Below, piece by piece: positions 15,448-22,594 of a stretch of 64,000 bases of DNA. Origin of the DNA: Fodinicola acaciae (GTDB lineage: Bacteria > Actinomycetota > Actinomycetes > Mycobacteriales > HKI-0501); NCBI RefSeq assembly GCF_010993745.1, contig NZ_WOTN01000004.1, forward strand, positions 1 through 64,000, written 5' to 3'. How positions within the stretch are numbered: the first letter of the stretch is position 1; each line of letters begins with the position of its first letter. A program made the position numbers and the translations under genes. A model generated the notes under the pieces. That model was not told where the DNA came from. It ran no database searches and saw only the letters and a list, made by a program, of their open reading frames with translations.

Positions 15448-16842
15448 ATGTTGCCGTTGCCCGACGCCGTCGCTCGAACCCCGGATGTCGCAGCTCAGAG
15501 ACGAGACGTGCCCGCAGCTGCAAGCCCGGGTATCTCGCACAATCGCCATGACTTCTTCGTCCTGCAGCGTCTGGCCGGAAACAGGGCAGTGTGTCAACTG
15601 GCGGCCACATCCATTGCGGTTCAGCGACAGCGTCGCCGCGCTGGAGCGGCCGCAGCCGTGCCGACTCCTCAGCGTTACCGGCCAACAACGGGTATCGGAC
15701 AGTTCGACGTGGTGCTGCAGGACACTCCGCCAGGCAGGCCCGACATCCTTCGGGCTGAACTAAGACTCTTCTTCGACTTCGTTAATTCCAGGTTCTGGAC
15801 CAATACACAACGACAAGCGTATATCAGCAATTACAGGCATCTTGCTCACAGCCAATGGTCGGATCGATTTGTTCTTAGGCAGATCGGTGGCCGTCGAAGG
15901 CATCGAGATCCGGTTCACGTTCAACTGTACGTCGTACCTGTCCTGGCAAACGAGCCTCGCCACTTTGACCTACTTATCCAGCGCCCAACTGGCAGCGATG
16001 ACGATCGGGACAATGTCTACCCGCCGAGTCCGCTGACATCAACCGCAACCCCTGCAACCGTATTTGAGCGCGATTCTGGACCGCTACAAGCCGTTCCTGA
16101 CGCAAGGCATCCTCGCGCTGGCTCCACATCAACGAGGGTCATCGGCGGACCCGTCCGAATTATGTTCTCGACCGGATCCGATCAGCTGCTACCGGTCGAT
16201 GAAGGTTCACTGCGGACGGCAGCCGCCTCCATACAGGCTGGTCAGGCGGCTAGGATTCGCGCATTCACGGCACCGCCTCAGAACGAGACACTGGCAGCCG
16301 GCGGTTCACCTCCCGATCCGGAGGCGTTGTCGCTCAGACGCGCCGAAAGCGTACGTGACAGCATGGCCGCGGCAAATCCAGCTGCGCAACTTGAAGTCAT
16401 TCCAATGGGTGTCGACAGTGCGGCGATATACCCACCCAGCGCGATGAGAGCCGAGGTCTCGATCGTTTCGCTTGAAGGCAGGAGAATCCTCGTACACGAG
16501 GTTGGCCACATGATTGGCCTTGGCGACGAGTACGAGGAGCCAGATCCTGCTAAGCGTGGACTCCAGTTCCACCATCGCGCCGGCGACTTGGTCGAGCACT
16601 CAGACTTGGCGACGCGCATCCGCCATTTACCGCCAGCAGATCCTGCACGAGGAGCTCAGCGAGGCCCAAGACCAAGGACACCCACAGTTGGCACTTTGAT
16701 CGGTCCAGTGCACGCCGCCACCGACAACGCCAGCATTATGGAGGCTGGAGACGAGGTACGAGCTCGGCACTACGTCATCTTCGTTGAAGCTGTGGCCACA
16801 TTGACGCACAGCACGCCGGCCGACTGGCAGATTGAGGGTTAG
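15448..16842 (+). CDS. LQRLAGNRAV-tagged protein with metallopeptidase motif (eCIS-effector-like)
   Basis: A 464-residue protein starting after GGGAGGTGGG. Residues ~38-48 (VLQRLAGNRAV) are the short tag found in many actinobacterial proteins tied to extracellular contractile injection systems (with eCIS-core/DUF4157 proteins). The middle resembles an OmpA-like stretch (IMFSTGSDQLLPVDEGSL, LRRAESVRDSM). HEVGHMIGLGDEY, with His350, Glu351 and His354, is a zinc-protease site. There is no signal peptide. No eCIS structural genes lie in the window, so the delivery route is unknown. Confidence 0.65.
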   Translation: MLPLPDAVARTPDVAAQRRDVPAAASPGISHNRHDFFVLQRLAGNRAVCQLAATSIAVQRQRRRAGAAAAVPTPQRYRPTTGIGQFDVVLQDTPPGRPDILRAELRLFFDFVNSRFWTNTQRQAYISNYRHLAHSQWSDRFVLRQIGGRRRHRDPVHVQLYVVPVLANEPRHFDLLIQRPTGSDDDRDNVYPPSPLTSTATPATVFERDSGPLQAVPDARHPRAGSTSTRVIGGPVRIMFSTGSDQLLPVDEGSLRTAAASIQAGQAARIRAFTAPPQNETLAAGGSPPDPEALSLRRAESVRDSMAAANPAAQLEVIPMGVDSAAIYPPSAMRAEVSIVSLEGRRILVHEVGHMIGLGDEYEEPDPAKRGLQFHHRAGDLVEHSDLATRIRHLPPADPARGAQRGPRPRTPTVGTLIGPVHAATDNASIMEAGDEVRARHYVIFVEAVATLTHSTPADWQIEG

Positions 16843-16902
16843 CGGATCGCTTTATCGAAGATGCAATGCTCACGTGCATCGATTCGAGCTTTGGTCGGCC
16901 GC

Positions 16903-17763
16903 CTACTTGTCTGGACGTTTGGGCGTCGCTCGTCCGACGTATCCCGTTGGCGTTCCAAGGCTCGGGCTGTTGTTTGTCGTACCGGTGTTTGTCTTACCTG
17001 CCTGTCCAGATGCTTGTTGTCGGGCCGCCTTAGCGCGGGCGAGAGCGTTATGAGCTTGCTGTGCCTGCTGCGGCGTCAGGTAGTTCGGACCTGCGGCAGC
17101 AGTCTGCTGAGGCGTACTTGCGACTGTCCCGGCAGGCACTTGTGATGGAGCCGAAGACATCGGCCAGCCGGTCGGATGCATCCGTGTCTGCTTGAGCTCA
17201 GCAACCTCACCGGCCAGATGGTCGATGAGCTGCATCGCTCCGGCGAGTTGTTGCTCCAAGTTGTGGATCTTGACGTGTGGATCAGTGTCCACGTCTACGC
17301 CCTGGGCACGCGGCTCGGCCAGTTTGTCTTGTTCGGCGCGCGCCTCCTCCTTTGCCTTGTACGCGTCGCCGACGTAGCTGACGCCTGTGCTAGCTGCAGC
17401 CGGCAGTAGCGTCGGCGACGCCGCCTTGACGGCACCCACGAGATCGGCACCACCCGGCCAGGACGAGATCTGCCCCGCCACAGCATGGAAGACTTCGCGC
17501 AGATGGTGGCCGTGGCCAGTCGGAATGGCGCCAACGTACTTGTAGAGAGCCGCTTGTGCGATAGCAACGCCGGCGCTGACTGACATCCGCAGCAAGAAGT
17601 CCAGGCGCATCTTGCCGCGGTTGAGCGCCATCTTGGTGTAGAAGCTTGCCAGGACCTTGGGATCGGTGATTCCAGTCGCCAGCGTCTGATGCCAACGCGG
17701 AACTCGATGTTGGTCTGAATGGGCGCCCCGTGGCCGTTTTAGAAAACCGCCCGCCGTACTCAT
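16903..17763 (-). CDS. Coiled-coil hypothetical protein
   Basis: A 286-residue protein of unknown family. Residues ~45-110 hold hydrophobic helices (SVSAGVAIAQAALYKYVG, LREVFHAVAGQISSWPGGADL). Residues ~140-200 form a coiled coil (KAKEEARAEQDKLAEP, HNLEQQLAGAMQLIDHLAGEVAELKQ). The tail is low-complexity Gln/Ala/Thr. Its start overlaps the upstream stop by four bases. A decayed copy of the QISSWPGG region lies at 61967-62095, so this family has been copied and lost nearby. Confidence 0.6.
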   Translation of the reverse strand: MSTAGGFLKRPRGAHSDQHRVPRWHQTLATGITDPKVLASFYTKMALNRGKMRLDFLLRMSVSAGVAIAQAALYKYVGAIPTGHGHHLREVFHAVAGQISSWPGGADLVGAVKAASPTLLPAAASTGVSYVGDAYKAKEEARAEQDKLAEPRAQGVDVDTDPHVKIHNLEQQLAGAMQLIDHLAGEVAELKQTRMHPTGWPMSSAPSQVPAGTVASTPQQTAAAGPNYLTPQQAQQAHNALARAKAARQQASGQAGKTNTGTTNNSPSLGTPTGYVGRATPKRPDK

Positions 17764-18356
17764 GACACTGGCTGTAAGTGCGCTAACTGCATCGCCACCA
17801 GCATCGGCACTGCCTGGACGAACAGCTGGCCGGTCTGCTCGGTGTTCAACGGACCGTTGCGGTCGTTGAAGTGCTGGACGTAGTCCCAGATGCAGCGATC
17901 CGGCCAGCTCAAGCCCCAGATGGCATAGATGTCGTAATGGACCTCGACCTGCACATCGCCGCCGCGGCCAATCCGGAAGAGGTCCGGCCGGTCGGCTCGA
18001 CTTCCCATGCCGCTGCCGAGCGGAAATAGCCGATGTGTCTGCAGGAACTCGATCGCTGATGCCGTCTCCGGCTCGAACTCGGTCAGCAGCCCGGTCTCGA
18101 TCAAACGATCGATGTCGTCGACAATCTGTTCGACGGGATCGACGCCGGCCGCTGCCAGCTTAACCAAGCGCTCGCGGGTGAAAGTAAGGTCCTGGTGAGC
18201 CGGTACGTCGGCGAAGGCCAGCACCCAGGTGCGGTAGGCCGGCGGCGGCAGCTCAACGGTGTCGTTGCCGAGTACGATTTCGTAGTGCTCGACCTCGGTG
18301 GCATCGGCCGCGTGCCAGATGCCAAGATCGAAGCCGACTGGCAGAATAATGGCCAC
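17760..18356 (-). CDS. Hypothetical protein coupled to the coiled-coil gene
   Basis: A 198-residue soluble protein, acidic, starting MAIILPVGFDLGIWHAADATEVEHYEIVLG. The region FTRERLVKLAAAGVDPVEQIVDDIDRL is helical; HYDIYAIWGLSWPDRCIWDYVQHF is aromatic-rich. The pattern 'YRTWVLAF...TRERLVKLA...LIETGLL' recalls MarR-like or peptide-precursor partner proteins, but I cannot name a family. The ATGA overlap with the downstream coiled-coil gene suggests that the two work together. Confidence 0.55.
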   Translation of the reverse strand: MAIILPVGFDLGIWHAADATEVEHYEIVLGNDTVELPPPAYRTWVLAFADVPAHQDLTFTRERLVKLAAAGVDPVEQIVDDIDRLIETGLLTEFEPETASAIEFLQTHRLFPLGSGMGSRADRPDLFRIGRGGDVQVEVHYDIYAIWGLSWPDRCIWDYVQHFNDRNGPLNTEQTGQLFVQAVPMLVAMQLAHLQPVS

Positions 18357-18473
18357 CGGAACTCCCCGTGATGGCGTACAGGTTCATCGAAGCTAACAAA
18401 TGCACTGTAGGCAGGCGAGACGTCACACGGAATTGACCGCTATCCGAACGAAATACTCCTGAATGAGCATTTG

Positions 18474-18491
18474 CACGTGCAGCTGCACGTG
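18474..18491. promoter_or_regulatory. 18-base perfect palindrome
   Basis: CACGTGCAGCTGCACGTG lies ~115 bases upstream of the leftward pair 17760/16903, within a 300-base gene-free stretch (18357-18658). TGCACGTGCA recurs at 20659-20668, next to another leftward gene, so a shared regulator is possible. Confidence 0.45.
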
Positions 18492-18658
18492 AATTTCCTT
18501 ATACTCGACTAGCGAGACGATACCTCTTCGATTGAGCAAGTTGCGAATCGCTTGTAGTCGTAAGATGTTCACTCGCGCGTCGACTCATTGGCTAACGAGG
18601 CCAACGTGAATTGTCAGCAAAGTTGGTTGCGAAAGTCTAGCGGTCAGCGCAGAGAAAA

Positions 18659-18683
18659 GCCCCGGTCAGATCCTGACCGGGGC
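18659..18683 (-). terminator. Terminator of DUF3846 copy 2
   Basis: A perfect 11-base stem, GCCCCGGTCAG / CTGACCGGGGC, with a three-base loop and TTTTC on the minus strand, right after the gene stop. Confidence 0.85.
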
Positions 18684-18689
18684 GGTGCG

Positions 18690-19175
18690 TTAGGGCCGGA
18701 TCACCCGCACCTCGCGGATCATTGGCCATCGTATGGTGGCGCCAAGCGCGTACCGATACGCCTGGAACCAGTCCGAGAACGTTCCGTTGCTGCGCTGCCA
18801 GCCACTCTCACTGTCGAACTGGGCTTCAATCACCAAAATGGCAGCCTCGACCAGATCGACATAGTGTTCCGGCGCCGACAGATCATCACCGTGCGGATCA
18901 GGCGGACCAACCAACAGAGCGTCGCCGCAAAGCACGTCCTGATTTCGGAGTCGACGGTTGTGTAGCCACATCAACGCTGTCGCGCGTTCGTTTACTGGCA
19001 TCTCAAGCAGCTTGCCTTCTTCGTTGGCATACAAGGTCGCCGACGGTTGCTCTAGCTGAACAGCCTCCAGATGACCGCCGACCGCTGCCTGATAGGCATC
19101 GATATCTTGATTATCGACCTGACGCTTCTCGATCTGCCGGGTCACGTCTGCGGGAACGTGCAGTGCCGTGATCAA
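18690..19175 (-). CDS. DUF3846 family protein (copy 2)
   Basis: A 161-residue paralogue of the protein at 1623: LITALHVPAD, GGHLEAVQLEQPSATLYANEEGK, NERATALMWLHN, NQDVLCGDALLVG. The TTG start (19175) aligns with the GTG of copy 1 and lies ten bases after AGGTG. A GTG at 19184 is one base from that site and so less likely. The C-terminal SDWFQAYRYALG...REVRVI also matches copy 1, so the two are full-length duplicates. Function is unknown. Confidence 0.75.
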   Translation of the reverse strand: MITALHVPADVTRQIEKRQVDNQDIDAYQAAVGGHLEAVQLEQPSATLYANEEGKLLEMPVNERATALMWLHNRRLRNQDVLCGDALLVGPPDPHGDDLSAPEHYVDLVEAAILVIEAQFDSESGWQRSNGTFSDWFQAYRYALGATIRWPMIREVRVIRP

Positions 19176-19180
19176 GTTGC

Positions 19181-19240
19181 TCACGCACCTAACCAGACCG
19201 TGAAATGCAGTGCCTGCTGGCCGGCCCGTCACCACCAGGC
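19181..19240 (-). promoter_or_regulatory. Conserved 5' leader of DUF3846 copy 2
   Basis: It contains TCACGCACCTAAC, AGACCG, GTGCCTG and GTCACCACCAGGC in the same order as 2117-2177. Here the last block forms the left arm of a long hairpin (19230-19286) that copy 1 lacks. Confidence 0.5.
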
Positions 19241-19286
19241 GGACATGCGCACTCGCAGATTTGCTGCGCATGTCCGCCTGGTGGTG
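19230..19286. repeat. Perfect 22-base inverted repeat
   Basis: Arms 19230-19251 and 19265-19286 are perfect complements (CACCACCAGGCGGACATGCGCA and its reverse, given here as positions plus ends) around a 13-base loop. It lies ~55 bases upstream of DUF3846 copy 2. The rest of 19287-19519 has no gene. Confidence 0.8.
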
Positions 19287-19519
19287 AGATCGGGTAACGT
19301 CACTGAGCACTCGACGGTGCTCAAGGACAGGTTAGAGGCGGACTCATAGTGGCAACTGACAGTTGCCACTATGACCACTGTTCTGCACGCGCATCTCCAT
19401 CATCGCCTTCATCGAGATACGTCTTGAATCCCGCGAACGTCATTTGGTTATGACTACCAGAAGGCGAGAGTTAGCCTCGATCGCTCACGAAACCATTATA
19501 TAGCGCTCTAGCTATGCAA

Positions 19520-20617
19520 TCAACCTCGCTGAGATAGCTCGTCGTTCAGCACCCAAACGAATGCCACGCCAGAGCGGGGAAAGATCCAACCATCGTAAGA
19601 TACGCCGACAGTCCTAGCGGCCACAGTTGCCGGCGACCGGTCAATCCTGGCGCGCTCGACACCAGCGATGAAATCTAAGGTGTTGACTCGTTGAATACCT
19701 GCATCACCGTATGCCAGCTGCATCCGCCAGCCCTTGGTCGGCCGTGGCAATTCTAGATAGAGCAGATGACCGTGGCGCCGCACCAAAGCCCGGTATGTGA
19801 ATGAAATCGTGATTTGCCTACCGTCGGCTATACCTAAATCGACAATATAGTGTTGGGAACCGGTGCGCTTGGCGCGCCGCAGCTTCCGCGGCTTACCGTC
19901 GACGGCAACGTCAAGCAGCTCGTAGGCCTCGGTCGTGCTGGCATCAATGCCCGAGGCCGGATCGAGGTACCAGACCGAGCTAGTTGCCGGATCGCGCAAT
20001 AACTCGTTGTACTCCTCTAGGCCCGAGACGCAGGCAAAGCGCATCGTCGGGCTAGCTGGCGTGACCTTGTACTGGCAGCGGAAGGTGACCTCGAACATCG
20101 CGCCTTTGCCGCTACGTGGTCCGCCGTTCCACGGATTAAGCGTGACGGAAGTGTCAACGTCGTACCAGCGTTCCGGCGCACGGATGATCTGGTCCCGGAG
20201 ATCGGCATATACCTCACCGGCGAGTACGGGGTCGCCGAGTCGTAGACCGAGCGCGTTAGTAGTCACCTGATCGAGGAGTTCGTCGGAAGCGACCCGCCGT
20301 AGCGTATCCGGACTGGCCGCCAGGCTCTCGACCACAGCGTCACGGATAGCTGGCGCCTCAGAGTGGACGACCTCCCGCAACTGCTCCCGTGTCCGCGCAC
20401 CTTCATCTTGCCGATTGACGTACTCGAAGAAGATGGCCAGCAGACCTGTAGCGAACAAGGTCGAGCCGAGCTCAGTCAGTGGCAAGAAGGCCAACCAGGT
20501 CTGACCGGTCAGGCTGAGCCAGCGCACCAGCAGAAGCGTGATTATCCCGACGGCCGTCGAAGCAACAGCCAGCAGCTGCAATTTCGTTTTGTAGAGCCGA
20601 TCAAGCGGGTTAGCCAT
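19520..20617 (-). CDS. Two-TM membrane protein with C-terminal beta domain
   Basis: A 365-residue protein from ATG. Residues ~13-32 and ~42-63 are membrane helices (LLAVASTAVGIITLLLV; FLPLTELGSTLFATGLLAIFF). A helical linker (REQLREVVHSEAPAIRDAVVESL) leads to a ~230-residue beta-rich domain ending YDGWIFPRSGVAFVWVLN. It is the intact relative of the fragment at 9655-9886. The topology suggests a membrane-anchored cytoplasmic sensor or effector. The family is not recognised. Confidence 0.7.
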   Translation of the reverse strand: MANPLDRLYKTKLQLLAVASTAVGIITLLLVRWLSLTGQTWLAFLPLTELGSTLFATGLLAIFFEYVNRQDEGARTREQLREVVHSEAPAIRDAVVESLAASPDTLRRVASDELLDQVTTNALGLRLGDPVLAGEVYADLRDQIIRAPERWYDVDTSVTLNPWNGGPRSGKGAMFEVTFRCQYKVTPASPTMRFACVSGLEEYNELLRDPATSSVWYLDPASGIDASTTEAYELLDVAVDGKPRKLRRAKRTGSQHYIVDLGIADGRQITISFTYRALVRRHGHLLYLELPRPTKGWRMQLAYGDAGIQRVNTLDFIAGVERARIDRSPATVAARTVGVSYDGWIFPRSGVAFVWVLNDELSQRG

Positions 20618-20665
20618 TCACTAACCAATATAGCAAGATTCGCATTATTCTTGAACCTGCACGTG

Positions 20666-20698
20666 CAGCCTCCGGACACTACCGATGTCCGGAGGCTG
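20666..20698. terminator. Strong hairpin between micro-ORF and leftward gene
   Basis: A perfect 13-base stem, CAGCCTCCGGACA / TGTCCGGAGGCTG, with a seven-base loop. On the minus strand it follows the micro-ORF at 20727-20756 and precedes the gene at 19520. It could be a terminator or attenuator, although no T tract follows. Confidence 0.55.
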
Positions 20699-20726
20699 TA
20701 CGGCCTGAGATCAGGCGAGGCTCGGC

Positions 20727-20756
20727 TTAACCGCCACCGCCGCTCGTCTTCGACAT
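20727..20756 (-). CDS. Candidate micro-ORF, nine-residue peptide MSKTSGGGG
   Basis: ATG lies seven bases after AGGGGG, and the frame ends at TAA after nine codons; a strong hairpin lies 28 bases further on. The position, between divergent regulators, and the ribosome site make it worth noting, but such a short frame can occur by chance. Confidence 0.25.
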   Translation of the reverse strand: MSKTSGGGG

Positions 20757-20809
20757 CTGGTCACCCCCTGCCACCGGTCTCGATCGGGCACCCATTACCC
20801 GAACCAGAG

Positions 20810-20830
20810 AATATCCGATTTTGGGATATT
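20810..20830. promoter_or_regulatory. Operator-like inverted repeat upstream of XRE gene
   Basis: AATATCC and GGATATT form a 7-base inverted repeat with a 7-base spacer, 26 bases before the XRE start codon. AT-rich symmetric DNA at this place suits an autoregulatory site. Confidence 0.5.
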
Positions 20831-20856
20831 GACAAGATGGACGGTCGTCTTGACTG

Positions 20857-21105
20857 GTGGACAAGTCGATCTACACCGCCGAGTACCAGCGGCTGTGCCA
20901 GGTTCTGCGGGATCTGCGGCGCGAGGCTGGGCTGACCCAGGTAGAGGTCGCCGAGCGCCTGGAGGAGCCGCAGTCGTTTGTGAGCAAGTATGAGTCCGGC
21001 GAGCGGCGATTGGATGTTGTGGAGTTACGACACGTCTCCGTTGCCCTCGGTGTATCTCTTGGCACCGTCCTCGACCGCCTCGCGCCTGAGTGGCTGAACG
21101 GCTAG
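20857..21105 (+). CDS. Small XRE-family regulator
   Basis: An 82-residue single-domain helix-turn-helix protein from GTG: LRDLRREAGLTQVEVAERLEEPQSFVSKYESGERRLDVVEL. The two recognition helices and the YESGERR loop are canonical Cro/C1 type. There is no extra sensor domain, so it likely acts as a dimeric repressor, perhaps of itself through the repeat at 20810. The downstream genes are on the other strand. Confidence 0.9.
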   Translation: MDKSIYTAEYQRLCQVLRDLRREAGLTQVEVAERLEEPQSFVSKYESGERRLDVVELRHVSVALGVSLGTVLDRLAPEWLNG

Positions 21106-21151
21106 TAAGTCACGCTAAGGAGGGATCCCGCGACAGTCCGCTCAACTGGCG

Positions 21152-21520
21152 CTATTCGGCCTTCGCCCAGTCCCACTTGCCCTTGATCTTCGTGATCACG
21201 TCGGCCAATTCGCGGTCTGTCCCGATGTCGGGCCGCGTGATGATGCTTATCAAGTTGCTCAACACTGTCCCGGCGCGGTAGATCCGAACGGTGTCGCCAG
21301 TAGTAGTTGCGGTCAGCGTTGGGTAGACCCTCAACCCCTCGTCGGCCAAGACAGTTTCCAGCTTCGTGGCGATCACTTTCTTGATTCGCGTGGTCGACTC
21401 GCCAGAAATGGCTCGCAGCCGGTCGGTGATCTCCACCCTTGGCAACGTGTAAAAGGCCTTATTGTCGAGCTCAGACTTCAGCTCACGGACCAACTTTAGC
21501 AGGTCGGTGTACGTCGGCAT
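21152..21520 (-). CDS. Hypothetical protein
   Basis: A 122-residue soluble protein. The ATG at 21520 has GAGGAAG seven bases upstream, better than the GTG at 21526. N-terminal helices (YTDLLKLVRELKSELDN) carry Lys/Glu pairs; the middle (ITDRLRAISGESTTRIKKVIATKLETVLADEGLRVYPTL) looks helix then strand. Not recognised. It converges with the XRE gene. The 278 bases upstream hold only a low-scoring frame. Confidence 0.55.
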   Translation of the reverse strand: MPTYTDLLKLVRELKSELDNKAFYTLPRVEITDRLRAISGESTTRIKKVIATKLETVLADEGLRVYPTLTATTTGDTVRIYRAGTVLSNLISIITRPDIGTDRELADVITKIKGKWDWAKAE

Positions 21521-21799
21521 CGTCACACTTCCTCACGGGAGACGGCTGTTCCTGCGAAGTTACTCGCCAACGTTAAGAAATAAGATCGCCCGACTGCCTG
21601 CCTGAGTAGGGCCGTTGGTCCCTCCGCTAGCGATCCGCTGGTCGTCGGCAGCTCACCGAATGGCTCGCATGTAGCTGAATCTTCAGCCAAGACAGCCCTA
21701 ATGCGACTTTCTCGGCGGACACTCATTTCACCAAGCAGTCAAAGCATTGTCTGCGGCGGCAGGAACACCGCGATATGCGGACGAGTGGGAGGGTATCCC

Positions 21800-22455
21800 G
21801 TGAGCAGTGGACTCGATCAGGCGATCAACGCACTCAACCTGGTGACGCGCAACATCGACGTCGACCGGTCTGGTTTTGACGAGGCACTTCAGGCCGAAGG
21901 CATCGATCCGGATACGGTCGTCGCCACGACAGTCTGTTCGTTTGGCCGTGTCAATATCGAGGCCAACGTCGACGCAGACACCTTGACCATCATCCATTAT
22001 GGCGGCCGGTTCTCATCCCTTGGTCGGCGGAAGACATTTGGTGGCGGTATCAAGTACAACGCGCCGCAATTCAAGCAGTGCCGCGCATACGGCCCAGCAG
22101 AACACACAGATCACGAGGATTTGGCAAGTACTGCGCCGAGTTCGCCGGCGCCGATGACATCTTGCTCGGCAGACTCCAATGGCGCTGGCAAGCGAAACGG
22201 TTTCACGACAACCGAAACGAGATCGTGGCGGTAGCAGAGGAACGTGATCGCGTTCTGTCCATCCTCAGCAGCTGCGGCTACAGCCCGTATCCAGCATTGG
22301 GTGGAACTGCAGCCTGTTCTCAATGCAACGGCACCGGCGCCATTTGCATGAGTTCGACACATCTTTCGAATAAAGGCGGTCAGACTGTTAACCATTGCCA
22401 CAAGCTGCGTGACCAGTCGCGCGAGGGCCAACACCGACTTGCGGCACAACTTTAA
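21800..22455 (+). pseudogene. Disrupted hypothetical gene (-1 frameshift at ~22120)
   Basis: A GTG preceded by GGGAGGG opens a frame with protein-like sequence (GLDQAINALNLVTRN, TVCSFGRVNIEANVDADTL). At GAGGATTTGGC it slips: the coherent continuation FGKYCAEFAGADDILLGRLQWRW is in the -1 frame through 22455. Adding one T to the TTT run would join the two into ~218 residues. The C-terminal part holds CSQCNGTG, a CxxC motif. Either a real mutation or a homopolymer error. Confidence 0.5.
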
Positions 22456-22594
22456 GACTGGTCAGCCGCCTAGTCAAAAAGCGGTGATGATCCTGGAGAG
22501 TTCCCGAACCTGCCGACGCCACTCGATCTTGACATGTACTCTTAGGCATCGACCAATCGCTTAGTGTCGCTACCTTCTGACCCAGGCGGTACCT

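Noticed and set aside
21523-21726. 67-codon minus-strand frame before the hypothetical gene at 21152
   Set aside because: No ribosome site, no homologous motif, and it crosses a likely promoter region.
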